In this document: piece by piece, positions 10,091-20,099 of the stretch
Layout: every line of letters starts with the position of its first letter
How positions within the stretch are numbered: position 1 is the first letter of the stretch
Source of the DNA: Haliclona indistincta
Taxonomy: Eukaryota; Porifera; Demospongiae; Haplosclerida; Chalinidae
Direction: 5' to 3'
Assembly (NCBI GenBank): GCA_964017065.1
Contig: OZ024785.1
Coordinates: 13,595,592-13,659,591 of the forward strand
Length of the DNA: 64,000 bases
The notes under the pieces: model-generated
Told to the model about the DNA's origin: nothing
Database searches by the model: none
The model's input: the letters and a program-made list of their open reading frames with translations, nothing else
Position numbers and translations under genes: made by a program

Positions 10091-10975
10091 TCAATTCTTT
10101 ATAACTATTTTTGATGCACTAACCTGAAGTGGTGGTGGTAACCAGCCTCCCTGTGGCAGCAATGGAGACAATCTTCCCAGTTTTTTTGCTCGTCTCATCA
10201 ACTGCTCTGATGTTCTTGCGGTCAAGGAAGAATCAGATGTTGATGGCCCTGATGGGCGTGCGATCTGCCTGGTTCCTTTCTTGAAGTATGGCATATCTGG
10301 TAGTTCGCTTTATGATTTGTGCTTGCCCATTTCAATAAGGTGTGCCCACATGCGCAGTTTCTCTTCTGTGTAAGCGCCAGTATGCTTCTCTTTCAACTCC
10401 TCCACAATCTTTCTCACTTCCTCAATCTTCTCTGTGTGTGCTGTACTTCGGCTCCGCTTAGGTTCAGTGTCTGTAGGTGAGCATGCTGATCTCTTTCCTT
10501 TCTTGTTTTTATCCTCTGATTGGTAAAACCAAATAGTGATCTCTTTCTTGCCATCATATTCTTCATACATGTCGTCCAGGTCAATGTCATCACTCAGCCA
10601 TTGTTGCTTCCCACGTGCTCCATGTCCTGGAGATACATATCCCACTTGAATATCAGAAACATCTCTGTCCACAAAATAATCAGGAAAACACTCCGACAAC
10701 GCCTGCTTTATTTCCTCGACAGATGTAAATCGAGTTGTGACTCTGAATTTTCTCAGAATATAATCACTCTTTCTAGCTGGGTTTATAATCTTAGCACTAT
10801 AAGACAATGATGGTATATCAAGGTGATCTCCTGCATAAGCACTCACATCCACACCACCCAGATCCTGAAAACCGAAGAAACTTTAGTATTACCACGAACT
10901 ATTGGTAATGAAAACACTTACCTCTGCGCCATACTCATCACTATCCACGTTGCCAACAGTAGTACGATTGTGATT
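10091..10975 (-). pseudogene. PB1/ubiquitin-like domain protein with one in-frame stop
   Basis: The main block runs 10852 to 10313 and is preceded by a short exon (about 10922-10975, TTVGNVDSDEYGAE) joined in phase through GTAAGT...TTTTCAG. Residues 30-110 show a PB1-like pattern: FRVTTRF, VEEIKQALSECFPDY, IQVGYVSP, then WLSDDIDLDDMYEEYDGKKE and ITIWFY. A basic linker and the second domain follow, AYTEEKLRMWAHLIEMGKHKS. A TAA codon at 10310-10312 then interrupts the frame, which continues without shift as SELPDMPYFKKG to a GTTAGT donor near 10130. The same two-domain plan occurs intact at 37422-38390, where the equivalent stretch reads HSSTDEPPSSPLF, so the stop replaces a residue in a conserved loop. 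Either a pseudogene or a single point error in the assembly. Confidence 0.65.
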
Positions 10976-10979
10976 CGTC

Positions 10980-11505
10980 CATTTTTCACATGTGCGGATT
11001 ATTGTGGGCGTGGCTAAGCGTTACGCGGCGCGCGCGGCATTCACTCGTCACACCGACACAAGCCTCCGTTCGAACAGAACTGCAATCGACTGTATTGTAT
11101 GAGGATAAACAAGCAAATTACCATCTGTGTGAAAAACATGACGGCTTGTGAATAAAACTGTATAAAAATGAAAGAAATGGCAACTATACAAGGAATTTTA
11201 AGCAGTATGTAAGGGATCTGGTTCTCTATTCGCCTCTTTAATAATATCGCCGCGATTGGTATTGATCTATCTCTGAGCTATCTTACTTCTATGTCAGTTC
11301 AAACTCTTTGAATGGTAACATTTGCTCATCGAAATTACACAATTGATATTAATAGATTATACCGTAAATACACTGAACAATTTGTTGAACATTTTGCTCA
11401 ACAGGGGAGTGTGGTGTATTTATTCAATGTTCCGTTCAGTGTTCCTCATCTGTCACGTATTGTAGGATCCGAGCACAAGCTTAATTGGCAGCATTGTGAA
11501 TAGGA
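10980..11505. other. Non-coding, nothing assigned
   Basis: Contains a short GC-rich patch (GCGGCGCGCGCGGC at about 11025) and AT-rich sequence. A plus-strand frame of 63 codons at 11312 has no motif. Confidence 0.35.
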
Positions 11506-11510
11506 CGTTC

Positions 11511-11795
11511 TCAGGGCGGACTCTCAATGTCAGGCTCATCTGAATTGGTGGTTTTGGTGGTGTCAGCCAGATTATTGCGAACCTCAAGAGGGTAGATGTG
11601 TTGCAGAGGTCTACGTATGGTCTTCTGAATTCCCTTATTTGACATAACCTTTACACAAACTCCTTGGACTACACCTTCAACACCGGTCACCATATCCTCT
11701 ACTTTACCAAGTCTCCACATACCTCTTGGGTGTCCTTCATCATAGATTGTCACAACATCACCTCTCTGTACAACATAGGTGCAAGACAGATACAC
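11511..11795 (-). pseudogene. BEL/Pao retrotransposon polyprotein, C-terminal DUF5641-type fragment
   Basis: The peptide reads GDVVTIYDEGHPRGMWRLGK, VEGVVQGVCVKV and then RRPLQHIYPLE. This is the conserved end of BEL/Pao pol proteins: GDvVli.de..pRg.W.lGrV...G.dG.VR.v.v......RP...l.pLE. The frame ends with a natural-looking stop at 11511. No reverse transcriptase, protease or LTR is visible nearby, so only the last ~95 residues survive. Confidence 0.75.
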
Positions 11796-11892
11796 AAGAA
11801 AAACCTACAAAGCCAGAAAATAAAAAATAAAAACAAGGTTCAAGCAGTTTTAGTGACGTATTGCCAGAGTGAGGATTTGTGATGATGCATCC

Positions 11893-12470
11893 TCACGAAA
11901 GAGTGGTAAAGAGGAAAGGAGTTCTTGTGCGAGGAGAGAGGGCGAGTAGATAGAGGAAAAAAGACGGGGGAATGATGGAAAAACCACAGAGAATTCTATG
12001 ACATAAACAGAGTTTCTGGAAATAGCGGCGTTGACTGAGCGAGGACCACTGAAGCGATTCGACCAGAGGAGCAGACTCAAGAGCCCAGGTGTTGGTGACC
12101 ACACGAGCAGCAAATGACTGAACACGCTCCAAGGCAGTGATATACTTAGTGAAAGGAGGATCTCAAACGCACGAACAGTATTCAAGGTGAGGCAAAACAA
12201 TAGCCTTGTACAGGTTAGATAGAAAGGGCTTATCAGCCTCCTTGAAAAATCTGAAGAGGAAGCCAATGAGACGCTTAGCTTTAGAGATTGAGAACAAATA
12301 TATGAGGGGTCCAAGAGAGATTGTTGGTAACAATAACGCCGCTGAGTTTGAAGCTACCGACAAACTCAATTTGTTCGCCACAGATTTGAAGAGAAGGCTG
12401 TGGGGGAAGTTTCTTGCGAGAGATCACCATTGCCTTCACCTTTTTTAGGTTTAATCTTGAGGAATATGTA
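11893..12470 (-). pseudogene. Non-LTR (LINE) reverse transcriptase, 3-prime fragment in several frames
   Basis: Three minus-strand frames succeed one another. The first gives LNLKKVKAMVISRKK and GEQIEFVGSFKLSGVIVTNN, matching the 'N..KT..m.f......l...g..i..v...k.LGv.i...l.W..Hi' segment after the RT active site of RTE/CR1/Jockey-type elements. The second gives SKAKRLIGFLFRF and NLYKAIVLPHLEYCSCV. The third gives LERVQSFAARVV. The order matches the thumb and connector region of LINE RTs. Frameshifts separate them, and the RT catalytic YxDD part is absent, as expected for a 5-prime-truncated copy. Confidence 0.75.
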
Positions 12471-12489
12471 CTAGATTGTGTCGAGTGCA

Positions 12490-12700
12490 GGGGGTAGGTA
12501 GGAAAGCCTTGCTGAGGAGGACTAGACACTTGCCTCATATTTCCAATCATCATTGTTAACATCCTCTCCTCATGTTTTCTCTCGATACTCGGCCTCCAGT
12601 GCCAGCCTCTTTCTTTCATTCTCCTCAGAGACTTCAATAAACTTTGTCAACACAGTTGATAGCTCAACATTGCTATCAATATCTCTCTGGCTTCTCTTAA
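12490..12700 (-). pseudogene. Tail of a coiled-coil/Myb-like element protein
   Basis: Minus-strand peptides KFIEVSEENERKRLALEAE and, in a shifted frame, RKHEERMLTMMIGNMRQ resemble the E/R-rich helix and 'HEERMLTMM' ending of Myb/SANT-like accessory proteins of DNA transposons. It directly abuts the LINE fragment, so the LINE probably inserted beside or into it. Confidence 0.4.
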
Positions 12701-12949
12701 CACCTGCAACGTTTTGGTAACTCGTTCCTCCCTCTCATCACACTACTTGTACCATCATAGCAATGTTGTCCTCGGCTCCAGGTTGGCTGAAAATAAAGTG
12801 ACGAACAATCTCTTTGCATTCTTTTATTGTTATGAAAGAATGATCTTGTAGAGCATAGTAGTGGAAGAAGTGAAGAAGCTGATCATTGCTATCCACACGC
12901 ATTATCAAACTGACCAGTTGCAGAAGCAGGCTGAGAACATGATTTTGAG

Positions 12950-13045
12950 TTATCTCCCTGAGACTATGAGTTGCCTCCTTGTAAAGTGTGAGACTGTGAG
13001 TTATCTCCCTGAGACTGTGAGTTGTCTTCCTGAGACTGTGAGTTG
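12950..13045. repeat. Minisatellite, CTGAGACTGTGAGTT-type units
   Basis: Four to five imperfect units of TCCCTGAGACTGTGAGTTG / TTCCTGAGACTGTGAGTTG. Confidence 0.75.
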
Positions 13046-13084
13046 CCTCCTAGTGAAGCGTGAAGTGTGAGAAACCATTTTTTG

Positions 13085-14260
13085 AACGTGTCCATTGAAC
13101 ACCATTTTTTTGAACGTGTCCATTCCATGTGGTGTTTCTCATAGCTGGCTGCATCCCACCAGGGTTCGGCCGTTGGTAAAACCCGGAATCCGGAATTCCG
13201 TCCGGAATTCCGGATGTCAAATTTTGTGTGACATTGCAGAAAAATTGACTGTGAAACTCGCTCCGACTCGTACTCGTCCAGAACGCTTGCTCCACACACG
13301 GTGCTTGCATGGAGTACTAGCAGCCGCGCAAGTGCGCAAGTATACTCAGCTTCGTCTCGGTACTATAGCATGGCTGAAGACAGCAGCAACAACAGTCTGT
13401 GGATGCCTGCTCGCTCAGGCTCATCGCACTCGAGCGGCAAACCTTGCCCGCCTGGTGATTCCACGCTTGATTTACAACTCCAAGTTACTACATGGTGAGC
13501 AACATGCATGAAAAAGTCAGCTAGACAGCTGGCTAATCATTTGCTGGCGTTGCTGGGCTCAGCATTGTACGTGCTGTAATCCGACTCATGGTGAGCCTGA
13601 GCGAGCAAACCGCCACAGCGTCATATGCCTCAGCAGCACAATACTATAGGAGCCTTGTGTCACCGTCTCACGTCTAGCTAGCTTCCAGCTGCATGCTAGC
13701 ATATCAGTGTATCGCCGTGAGCGAAACATGACACGTACGACATCGATCGCGCTGTGCGAGTAGGGTCGAGTGTCGATTTGCGCGAACTATATAGACAGTG
13801 CGGCCTTGTGTGACCGTCTCACGCCTAGCAGCTAGCTGCTAGCACATCAGTGTATTGCCGTGAGCGAACACATGATCGATCGCGCTGTGCGGGTCGGAGC
13901 GAGTGTCGATTCTCTCTCGATTTTTTTTTACAAAATTTGACATCCGGAATTCCGGATTCCGGGTTTTACCAACGGCCCCAGGGTTCACGTTCATCCTCTC
14001 AACATTCAATGCATTTTCAGCCATTTTCTTATTCGAGGGAGCATTGTCAAACAAAAACAAGCCCCGAGCGTGAGGATGAATCTCCTCAAATATGGTGATT
14101 GTCCGTTCTACTTGTTCTAGTAAGTGGTCATTATTAAAGTAACCATCTTTACTTACTTCTAGGAGGAGACAGGCTTCCTTAGTTTGGGTTCGCATGAATC
14201 CACCCACCTCATCAACAAAATCAGATACCATAATGCCAGCTCCAAGAGATTATTGGCGCA
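13085..14260 (-). pseudogene. DDE-superfamily transposase remnant split by an 810-bp insertion
   Basis: Read from 14260 on the minus strand: GAGIMVSDFVDEVGGFM, KDGYFNNDHLLEQVE, then FEEIHPHARGLFLFDNAPSN and NVERMNVNPG. The frame is then interrupted at 13978 and resumes at 13167 as PGGMQPAMRNTTWNGHVQK before decaying. The arrangement (SIMVSDFL, KDGyw, lFlFDNAs.H, MN.npGGkqp.MRd) is that of a DDE transposase-like family I know best from fungi; the D of LFDNA is the second catalytic Asp of such enzymes. I cannot name the superfamily. The gap is exactly the TIR element at 13168-13977. Confidence 0.65.
13168..13977. mobile_element. Non-autonomous TIR element with 9-bp target-site duplication
   Basis: Both ends carry GGCCGTTGGTAAAACCCGGA in inverted orientation, continuing through a GGAATTCC-containing block to TGTCAAATTTTGT. 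Similarity resumes at ACTCGCTCCGAC, so the inverted repeats extend over about 100 bp. The left repeat has an extra 12 bp. The element is flanked by CCAGGGTTC at 13159-13167 and 13978-13986, a perfect 9-bp duplication, typical of Mutator-like insertions. Inside are two diverged direct copies of about 150 bp (13650-13800 and 13800-13930). No coding frame of its own. Confidence 0.88.
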
Positions 14261-14389
14261 ACACGTTGGTCTCCTCATCCCCCCAGAAGTATGTTTGATC
14301 GCAATTTATTCGCTCTGGAAGGTGCTCATACATGAATAGCGTTGCCCACAGAATTTTTCGGGTCCATGCCTAAGTTTTTCAAAGTCATA

Positions 14390-14580
14390 GATCTATTAGT
14401 ATGATCAATCGGTGATGGCAGCAGCGAAGGATCGTCATCCGTAAGATGCACGCCACTATTGCTGACAGTAGAAAGGAACGATTATCATCAAATCTTGACA
14501 TTGCTAATAGTAAACTGTAGTCACAACTGTATGTGTCTTGTGTACTGTAGTCTAATAGCTATTATACACAATTTGAGGTT
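14390..14580 (-). repeat. Second copy of the 5-prime end of the 18.8-kb gene family
   Basis: The stretch CATTGCTAATAGTAAACTGTAGTCAC..TCTTGTGTA at about 14500-14560 parallels CATTGCTCAACAGTAAACTG...TCTTGTGTA at 18855-18900. The minus-strand peptide DDDPSLLPSPI next to it parallels DDDDPSPLPSPNI at 18.8 kb. Indels break the frame here. This marks a dispersed element family with a shared leader. Confidence 0.5.
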
Positions 14581-14593
14581 CTCAACTTGTGGC

Positions 14594-15181
14594 TTAACAC
14601 TCAGCTATCAATCTCTGCAACTCATGCTTCAGAGTGTGTTCCACATAGTTTAAAGGTTGTGTGCAGCCTCGTGTCCAAAAATGTGGAGAGATAAGTGTGC
14701 GCGCAAATCTTAACGTTAATCTTGAGATTCTCTCAGGGTATCTACCATCTTGGATGGCACATAGCGAATTCATCCACGGCTGCTTCGACATTGAAAAGCA
14801 TGTCTCAATGGACAATATATCTGACAGTCCAGACAACCTGGTTGCCATAGTAGCTCTGAAGTAGCTCTGGTAGTAGCTCTGGTGTTTTATTCTCTTCAGG
14901 CTGCTGAATGACCTCTCTGCCGAGCAGGTAGTGGCAGGAAGAGTGGCGACCAAGCGTACCATGGCAGAAATATTGTGGTACATAGAACTGATCTGCCTGA
15001 GAGTTTTCTCAAGTGTATTTGGAAGCGACTTCTCGCCATGCTCTGCCAGATGTCGTTGCCACTTCATGCGCCAGCTATACAGCTTGCTCTCTAAACCGTG
15101 AGGTGACAGCCAGTCATCACTGTTGTATGACTGGTGGTTCAAGCAGGCCAGAGCTGTCGTGAATGTCACGGCGTTTAGCAA
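14594..15181 (-). pseudogene. hAT-family transposase, C-terminal dimerisation region
   Basis: The peptide ISSMYHNISAMVRLVATLPA, then TTCSAERSFSSLKRIK, then RATMATRLSGLSDI, is the hallmark hAT C-terminal block (l...a..ll..pat...aERsFS.lk.ikt.lRstM..erLs.l). The Glu of SAERSF is the third catalytic residue. A short tandem duplication, seen as QSYYQSYF, interrupts the usual 'iKtylRstm'. The similarity is closest to DUF4371/THAP-0-like (P52rIPK-type) hATs. The protein lacks its N-terminal half. Downstream residues are unrelated. It is distinct from the two intact hATs at 40 and 48 kb. Confidence 0.75.
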
Positions 15182-15199
15182 TGCTTGCTTAAAGTTTGT

Positions 15200-16660
15200 T
15201 TGTATTTCTTGTTTTCTCTAACAAATCCTGTTGAGCTCAGTTGCCTTTATCACACTACAGCATCACACAGCATGTCAATGTTTTTAGCCTGTAAAGTTAA
15301 CTCATTATTTTATGTATTTCGGTCTATTATTGTTATACCTTGAGACAACGATGGCCATGATTCCCTATAAATATCCCTCCGTAATATGCCGTTGGACATT
15401 AAAGGAAGTTAGTGCAATATCCAAATGCTTAACAAAAGGCCCATCCTCTCGTTCGAATCCCTTCTTGATCTCTTTCTTACACTGCTTCAGTAACAGTTAC
15501 ACTGCTTCAGTTTCAGTTACACTGCTTCAGATTCTGCCCTTGTCGGACCCCTTGATCTCCGTATGGAGGGCGCATGCATATTGGCGTCTGGAGTCCTTAA
15601 CATTAAACGATTGGCTCACTTTGAGAGCTCTCTAGTTGAGATTGGATAATTGCAGTTTTTGTCTCGATTGCGACGCGAGCGTCATTCAGCGACTCTTTCA
15701 ATTCTTGGCACCGACTGCATGATGGCGAAGCAACCTGCAAAATTTCATCGTATGCTTCTTGTGTCGTACGCAGTTGTGCTTCCTTTTTTTGGCTTTGGAT
15801 TTTTGTGACTTGGTAGCTTTATTGGCCAAGGTCGCTGCTCCCATCTCCAAAGCAGCTGCTTTTACTAGTGGTCTTTATTTTCTTTTTGCCATTTTTTTCT
15901 AGTGTTGCCATGCCTCCTGGGTGCAATGCCATTCTCACTGCAGCTCTCCTTGATGTTGACAAATTGGTCCTTCTTGGTGTTATGAAAGAAGAGAAAGGTA
16001 CGCAAACATACACGCTTGCCCTGGTGGTAATAGACTGCCCTTGATCGCTTTCTCTGTTGAGGTGGTTGGTGGAGTATTGCTCATTGCCATGAGTACGTCC
16101 GATAGTATTCTGACGGTTTATCAGCTGGAACATTGCTTCTGTGTTTATGAATCTCATTAGATGATTTGTGAATATCATTATCACTGTTAAGTTTTATCTA
16201 GCCTAACAAATTTAAAACACTTTTCCTCATCCACTGGTACAGGGGTGTTCTTGATCATCAGTAAGGATATTGTACCATTATTATGGTACATATCCATACT
16301 GACCTGCACTAAAGACCAGCATGTTATGTACCAGTGACTAGCTGTTGAGGCACACAGAAAGGTGTATTACATGCTTTTGGTATGAGGCAGCATAGTAAAA
16401 AATTAATCACCTTCACTGTGGTTTGGATACAAGGCAATCTCATGTTCCATCTTAGACAATAATTGCTTTTAATCTTTCTCGACCCAGTTGTTTTAAAATA
16501 GACCAACATATCATCTCTCTGTTGCTTCCATGTCTCCATCATTTCTTTTACACCAGTGATTAACTGTAACTCCTGTATTAACTATATAAAATGGATATAG
16601 AATAAACACATTCAACTTTGCATAGAATTTAGTTAAGCATGCAGGCTGCACAGGAGTTAA
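15200..16660. other. No confident gene; possible weak exon near 15.9 kb
   Basis: A minus-strand segment around 15890-15990 encodes RTNLSTSRRAAVRMALHPGG and EKNGKKK; it looks gene-like but I do not recognise it. A 16-bp phrase ACACTGCTTCAGTTTCAG-like recurs three times at 15475-15530. Confidence 0.3.
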
Positions 16661-16670
16661 ATTTCAACCT

Positions 16671-17356
16671 CTACAAGGAAATGTAGAGACTCGCCCATTT
16701 TGCCTTTCCCAAGCATGGATAATAATCAATAGCTGCTGAGACCATTGGCTTCTCTTTCACAATCCACTGACGCCGGTTGGCGTATGTCTCTCTCATTGCT
16801 ATCTTGATAGCCTTTAAAATCAAAGAGCAGTAACGGTAAATCATGTTGGACACTTGTGTTATTCAAGCATAGAAATAATTATCTGTACACAAACACGCAA
16901 AAGGTTAAACATAGCATTTTGACAAGGTGGGTTATACACAAAACATTCTCTTCTGATAGTTTATGAAATCCTGTAACGAACTGGGAATTAATTCTGTTGA
17001 CAGGAAGTAATTGAGATGACCCCGATATTTCAAATAGATTTGAGCAAAAGACCTCAGCAGGATAACCAAAATGATGTCGAGCTGGATGACTTGAAAACCA
17101 TTTTACTAAACCAAATGTATGAGTAATAGGAGAATCTAAGTTTATCACATGTTTGAAATAATCGCGAAGGACAATCTTCAAATCCAGCATAGCTCGCTTT
17201 CTTAAATCCGTCACTTTCAAATACCATTGTGCACTTTGAGCAACCTTGTTTAGCATTATGACCAAGAAACCCACATGTCTTTCTAACAGCAGGGATATCA
17301 CAGGATACATCAAGAGATGCTTCATTACAAGGAGAGACTGAGTAGTACAATAACAA
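16671..17356 (-). pseudogene. EnSpm/CACTA-type transposase remnant
   Basis: One frame gives DVSCDIPAVRKTCGFLGHNA and KQGCSKC, matching the 'vs.DlPA.rKvcGFlgh.a..GCsrC' motif of EnSpm/CACTA transposases. Another gives KVTDLRKRAMLDL and then ITHTFGLVKWFSSHPARHHFG with LLPVNRINSQF, matching the downstream 'W...Hp....g.pa.v.....e....sfiPv..i' region. Between 17050 and 17330 the frame switches, and a further piece lies at 16671-16853. The enzyme is therefore dead. A second fragment of the same motif lies at 61.9-62.1 kb. Confidence 0.7.
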
Positions 17357-17696
17357 AAACTGGCGACCCTAGTCCTCTAGGGTCGCCAATTTCCACTCAT
17401 TTTCTAGCTGTCTTTCCTCTCTTAATTGATTGACAACATCCATTCTTTCGAAGTCAACCCTCGCGTAGTTGACTTTCAATTTGTCATTCGCAACTTGAAA
17501 TCTAACAAAAATACTATAATTCACATTTAAAGTCAAATATCAATCAATCACTCACATCACCTATGATAATATCACCTGTTCACATGAACATACCTACAAG
17601 GCCTTCAAGTAGCTGTTGGGCAACGGGAGATAGTCTATAGCTAACTGCTATATTTTTATCAACCAAAATTATGTGTACAATGAGTCAATGGTGTAA

Positions 17697-18857
17697 TCAA
17701 TTATTGTCAATAGCGAAGTCTGGGAGACCTCCTCTAACTTCAGCTGACAGCTGACGAGAGCTGTCTTCTCCTTGGCTCTTCTTCTTGAGCTGTCGTCTGC
17801 TGGCTGGTGACTTACCAGCCATGATGTAAGTGTCTATCTTGGAAAACATACGATTAACTTCACTTGAGCGCCAAGGGAGGGGTCTAATTTGTAACACCTC
17901 ATCCCCATTTTCATCAACATCACTTTCCTCCGATGACATCACTTCTGTTCTCATCCCTTTCAGCCACTTTGTCCTCTGTTCTTCACTTAGCTTTTCATTC
18001 TTTAGTACTGCTGATTCTCTTTCTTTGCGTTTCTGTCAAATAAAATTAATAATAAAATAATCTTGGTGAGGTAGGCATTGTTAATCTCTTGTACCCTTGT
18101 AATTCTCTCATGGCGTCTCTTCGTTCTTTTGCTTTTGTCTAGTTTCCTCCTTTTCTTGAGGGACTCTTGCTCTTTTATTGAGCAAAAGTATCTGTATGGT
18201 GCAGCTTTAATACAGTATTATTAGCTATAATACAGCTTGGAATGAGGGGTATATACCCCTCAGCTCTTCAATCAGTTTCCCTATGATCTTCTGATTACTT
18301 AGTGACTTAATACTGTTAGTGAAAACACTAAATGACCTATACCACTAGTGCACAGAATATACCTTTCCTCTAGCACCCATCCATCTATTCCTCCTTCCTC
18401 AGATTCTTGTATAAGCCGGTACACTCGTCTCGTCTCATGCTAAAATTATCGCGTTTTCAATGTTAGCACATTGCATCACAAAATGCTGTACCCTGACAGA
18501 CTTAATGGCCCCTGCTGGTCTCTTCAGAGTGGAAGAGTTGCTAGCCGGCGGCGATGCCGTTTGCAGCCTCACTGGTGTTACTCTGCAAAATTGTGTTGCT
18601 ACTTAAACTTTCAGACTTAATATTAATATTGCAGCTAAACTCACTTGATCTCTTCCTTTAAAGCATTGATAGCCTTCTCGTTTTCGGAGACCTTTGTGAG
18701 CAATACGTTTAGCATGCCCTTGATTTCTTCAAGATTTGTGCTGGCATGAGTGATTTGTCTGCGGAATATTTGGTGAAGGCAATGGCGAAGGATCATCATC
18801 ATCCATCATGTCAATCGTAGAAAAGGCATCATCGATATCATCATCACACTCAGACAT
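17697..18857 (-). CDS. Multi-exon acidic/coiled-coil protein of an element-associated family
   Basis: Exons read from the right: an acidic start MSECDDDIDDAFSTIDMMDD (ATG at 18857), a helix NLEEIKGMLNVLLTKVSENE near 18650-18730 ending at a GTGAG donor, RRVYRLIQESEEGGIDGW near 18365-18440 with a GTATAT donor, a basic block KSKRTKRRHERITR near 18115-18190, and the last exon 17697-18035 after a TTTGACAG acceptor. The last exon encodes KNEKLSEEQRTKWLKGMRTE, VMSSEESDVDENGDE, RPLPWRSSEVNRMFSKID and SPASRRQLKKK. Phase between the first two blocks is off by one in my reading. I know this plan (MSSEESD...plPWRS..v...f..lD) only as an uncharacterised, repeated invertebrate family. Its neighbour on the same strand is the EnSpm remnant, so it may be that element's accessory gene; that is inference. 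Confidence 0.5.
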
Positions 18858-19163
18858 TGCTCAACAGTAAACTGTAGTCACTTATTATCTTGTGTATCTG
18901 CACTCTACTTAATTTGTAGGAATGATTCAATAATAGAGTGTCAATGTCTAATTCCCATAGTGCAATAGTGGTTGTACCAGTATCGTCACCAATAGCCACT
19001 TCTTGATTTAACTTGTTGCCTTTACTGGTTAACAATTCTCTGGCTTCATTAACCTTAAAAATGGTAATTTGAGCGTTAACCCTGTCATATTCTTCCAAGT
19101 GGAAAGAGATTCTATGGTCATTTGTGGGCTACCAAATGCAGGATCAGATAATTATAGTGAATT

Positions 19164-19490
19164 CTGTATCATTTGATCTTTCACTATAATTCCGTATCAT
19201 TTGATCTTTCACTATAATTCCGTATCATTTGATCTTTCACTATAATTCCGTATCATTTGATCTTTCACTATAATTCCGTATCATTTGATCTTTCACTATA
19301 ATTCCGTATCATTTGATCTTTCACTATAATTCCGTATCATTTGATCTTTCACTATAATTCCGTATCATTTGATCTTTCACTATAATTCCGTATCATTTGA
19401 TCTTTCACTATAATTCCGTATCATTTGATCTTTCACTATAATTCTGTATCATTTTATCTTTCACTGTATCATTTCATCTTTCTAGTACAG
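19164..19490. repeat. 28-bp tandem repeat array, ten full units plus a degraded end
   Basis: The unit YCGTATCATTTGATCTTTCA plus CTATAATT repeats with a strict 28-bp period from 19164 to 19443 and then decays. Internal units appear identical. There are no unique spacers. Confidence 0.95.
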
Positions 19491-19589
19491 TATAACTAGT
19501 GAAAGGCAAGTAGATTGTGGTCAATGACAGGTAATTCAACAATCAGAACTTTATAATGTGTACGTACTTACTTAAGAGCCTGTAGTGAG

Positions 19590-19720
19590 AGTGTAGTGTA
19601 GTGAGTGGGTGGGTGAGTTAGTTAGTTAGTGGGTGGGTGGGTGGGTGAGTGAGTTGGTGGGTGGGTGAGTGAGTGGTGAGTTGGTGGGTGGGTTTGTGGG
19701 TGGGTGAGTTAGTAGGCGAG
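19590..19720. repeat. GTGGGTGAGT-type minisatellite
   Basis: Imperfect GTGGGTGG/GTGAGTTA units; the G-rich strand bias continues more weakly to about 20100. Confidence 0.7.
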
Positions 19721-20099
19721 AGATGGAGATGAATAAATTGTATTAATGGGTTTGTGGGTGAGCAAGTGTGAGTTGGTAGTGGAAGAGAGGGAGGGAGAAA
19801 GGAGAGAGCGAGGGAAGGGATTGTATGTTGATTGAGTGAATGGGTATAGGTGAATGAATTTTGTTGAAGTGGATTTGTGAATTAATGAGTGAGTGTGCTA
19901 GAGTAGGTGAGTGGGCGGGTGCTGGGTGATCATGAGTAGGTGAGTGATTGAAGTGAGTGAGTGGGAGATGTTTAATTGGTACTGGTGGGTAAAGAGTGAG
20001 TGAGTGAATGAACAAAGAGTGGGCGGGGTGAATCAGTGTTGGGAGGTATATTGATGGGGCGATGAATAAAGTTGCAGTAGTGGGCGAATGATCGGCAGG

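Noticed and set aside
19164..19490. CRISPR-like 28-bp repeats
   Set aside because: Units are contiguous with no spacers and the genome is eukaryotic; it is a minisatellite.
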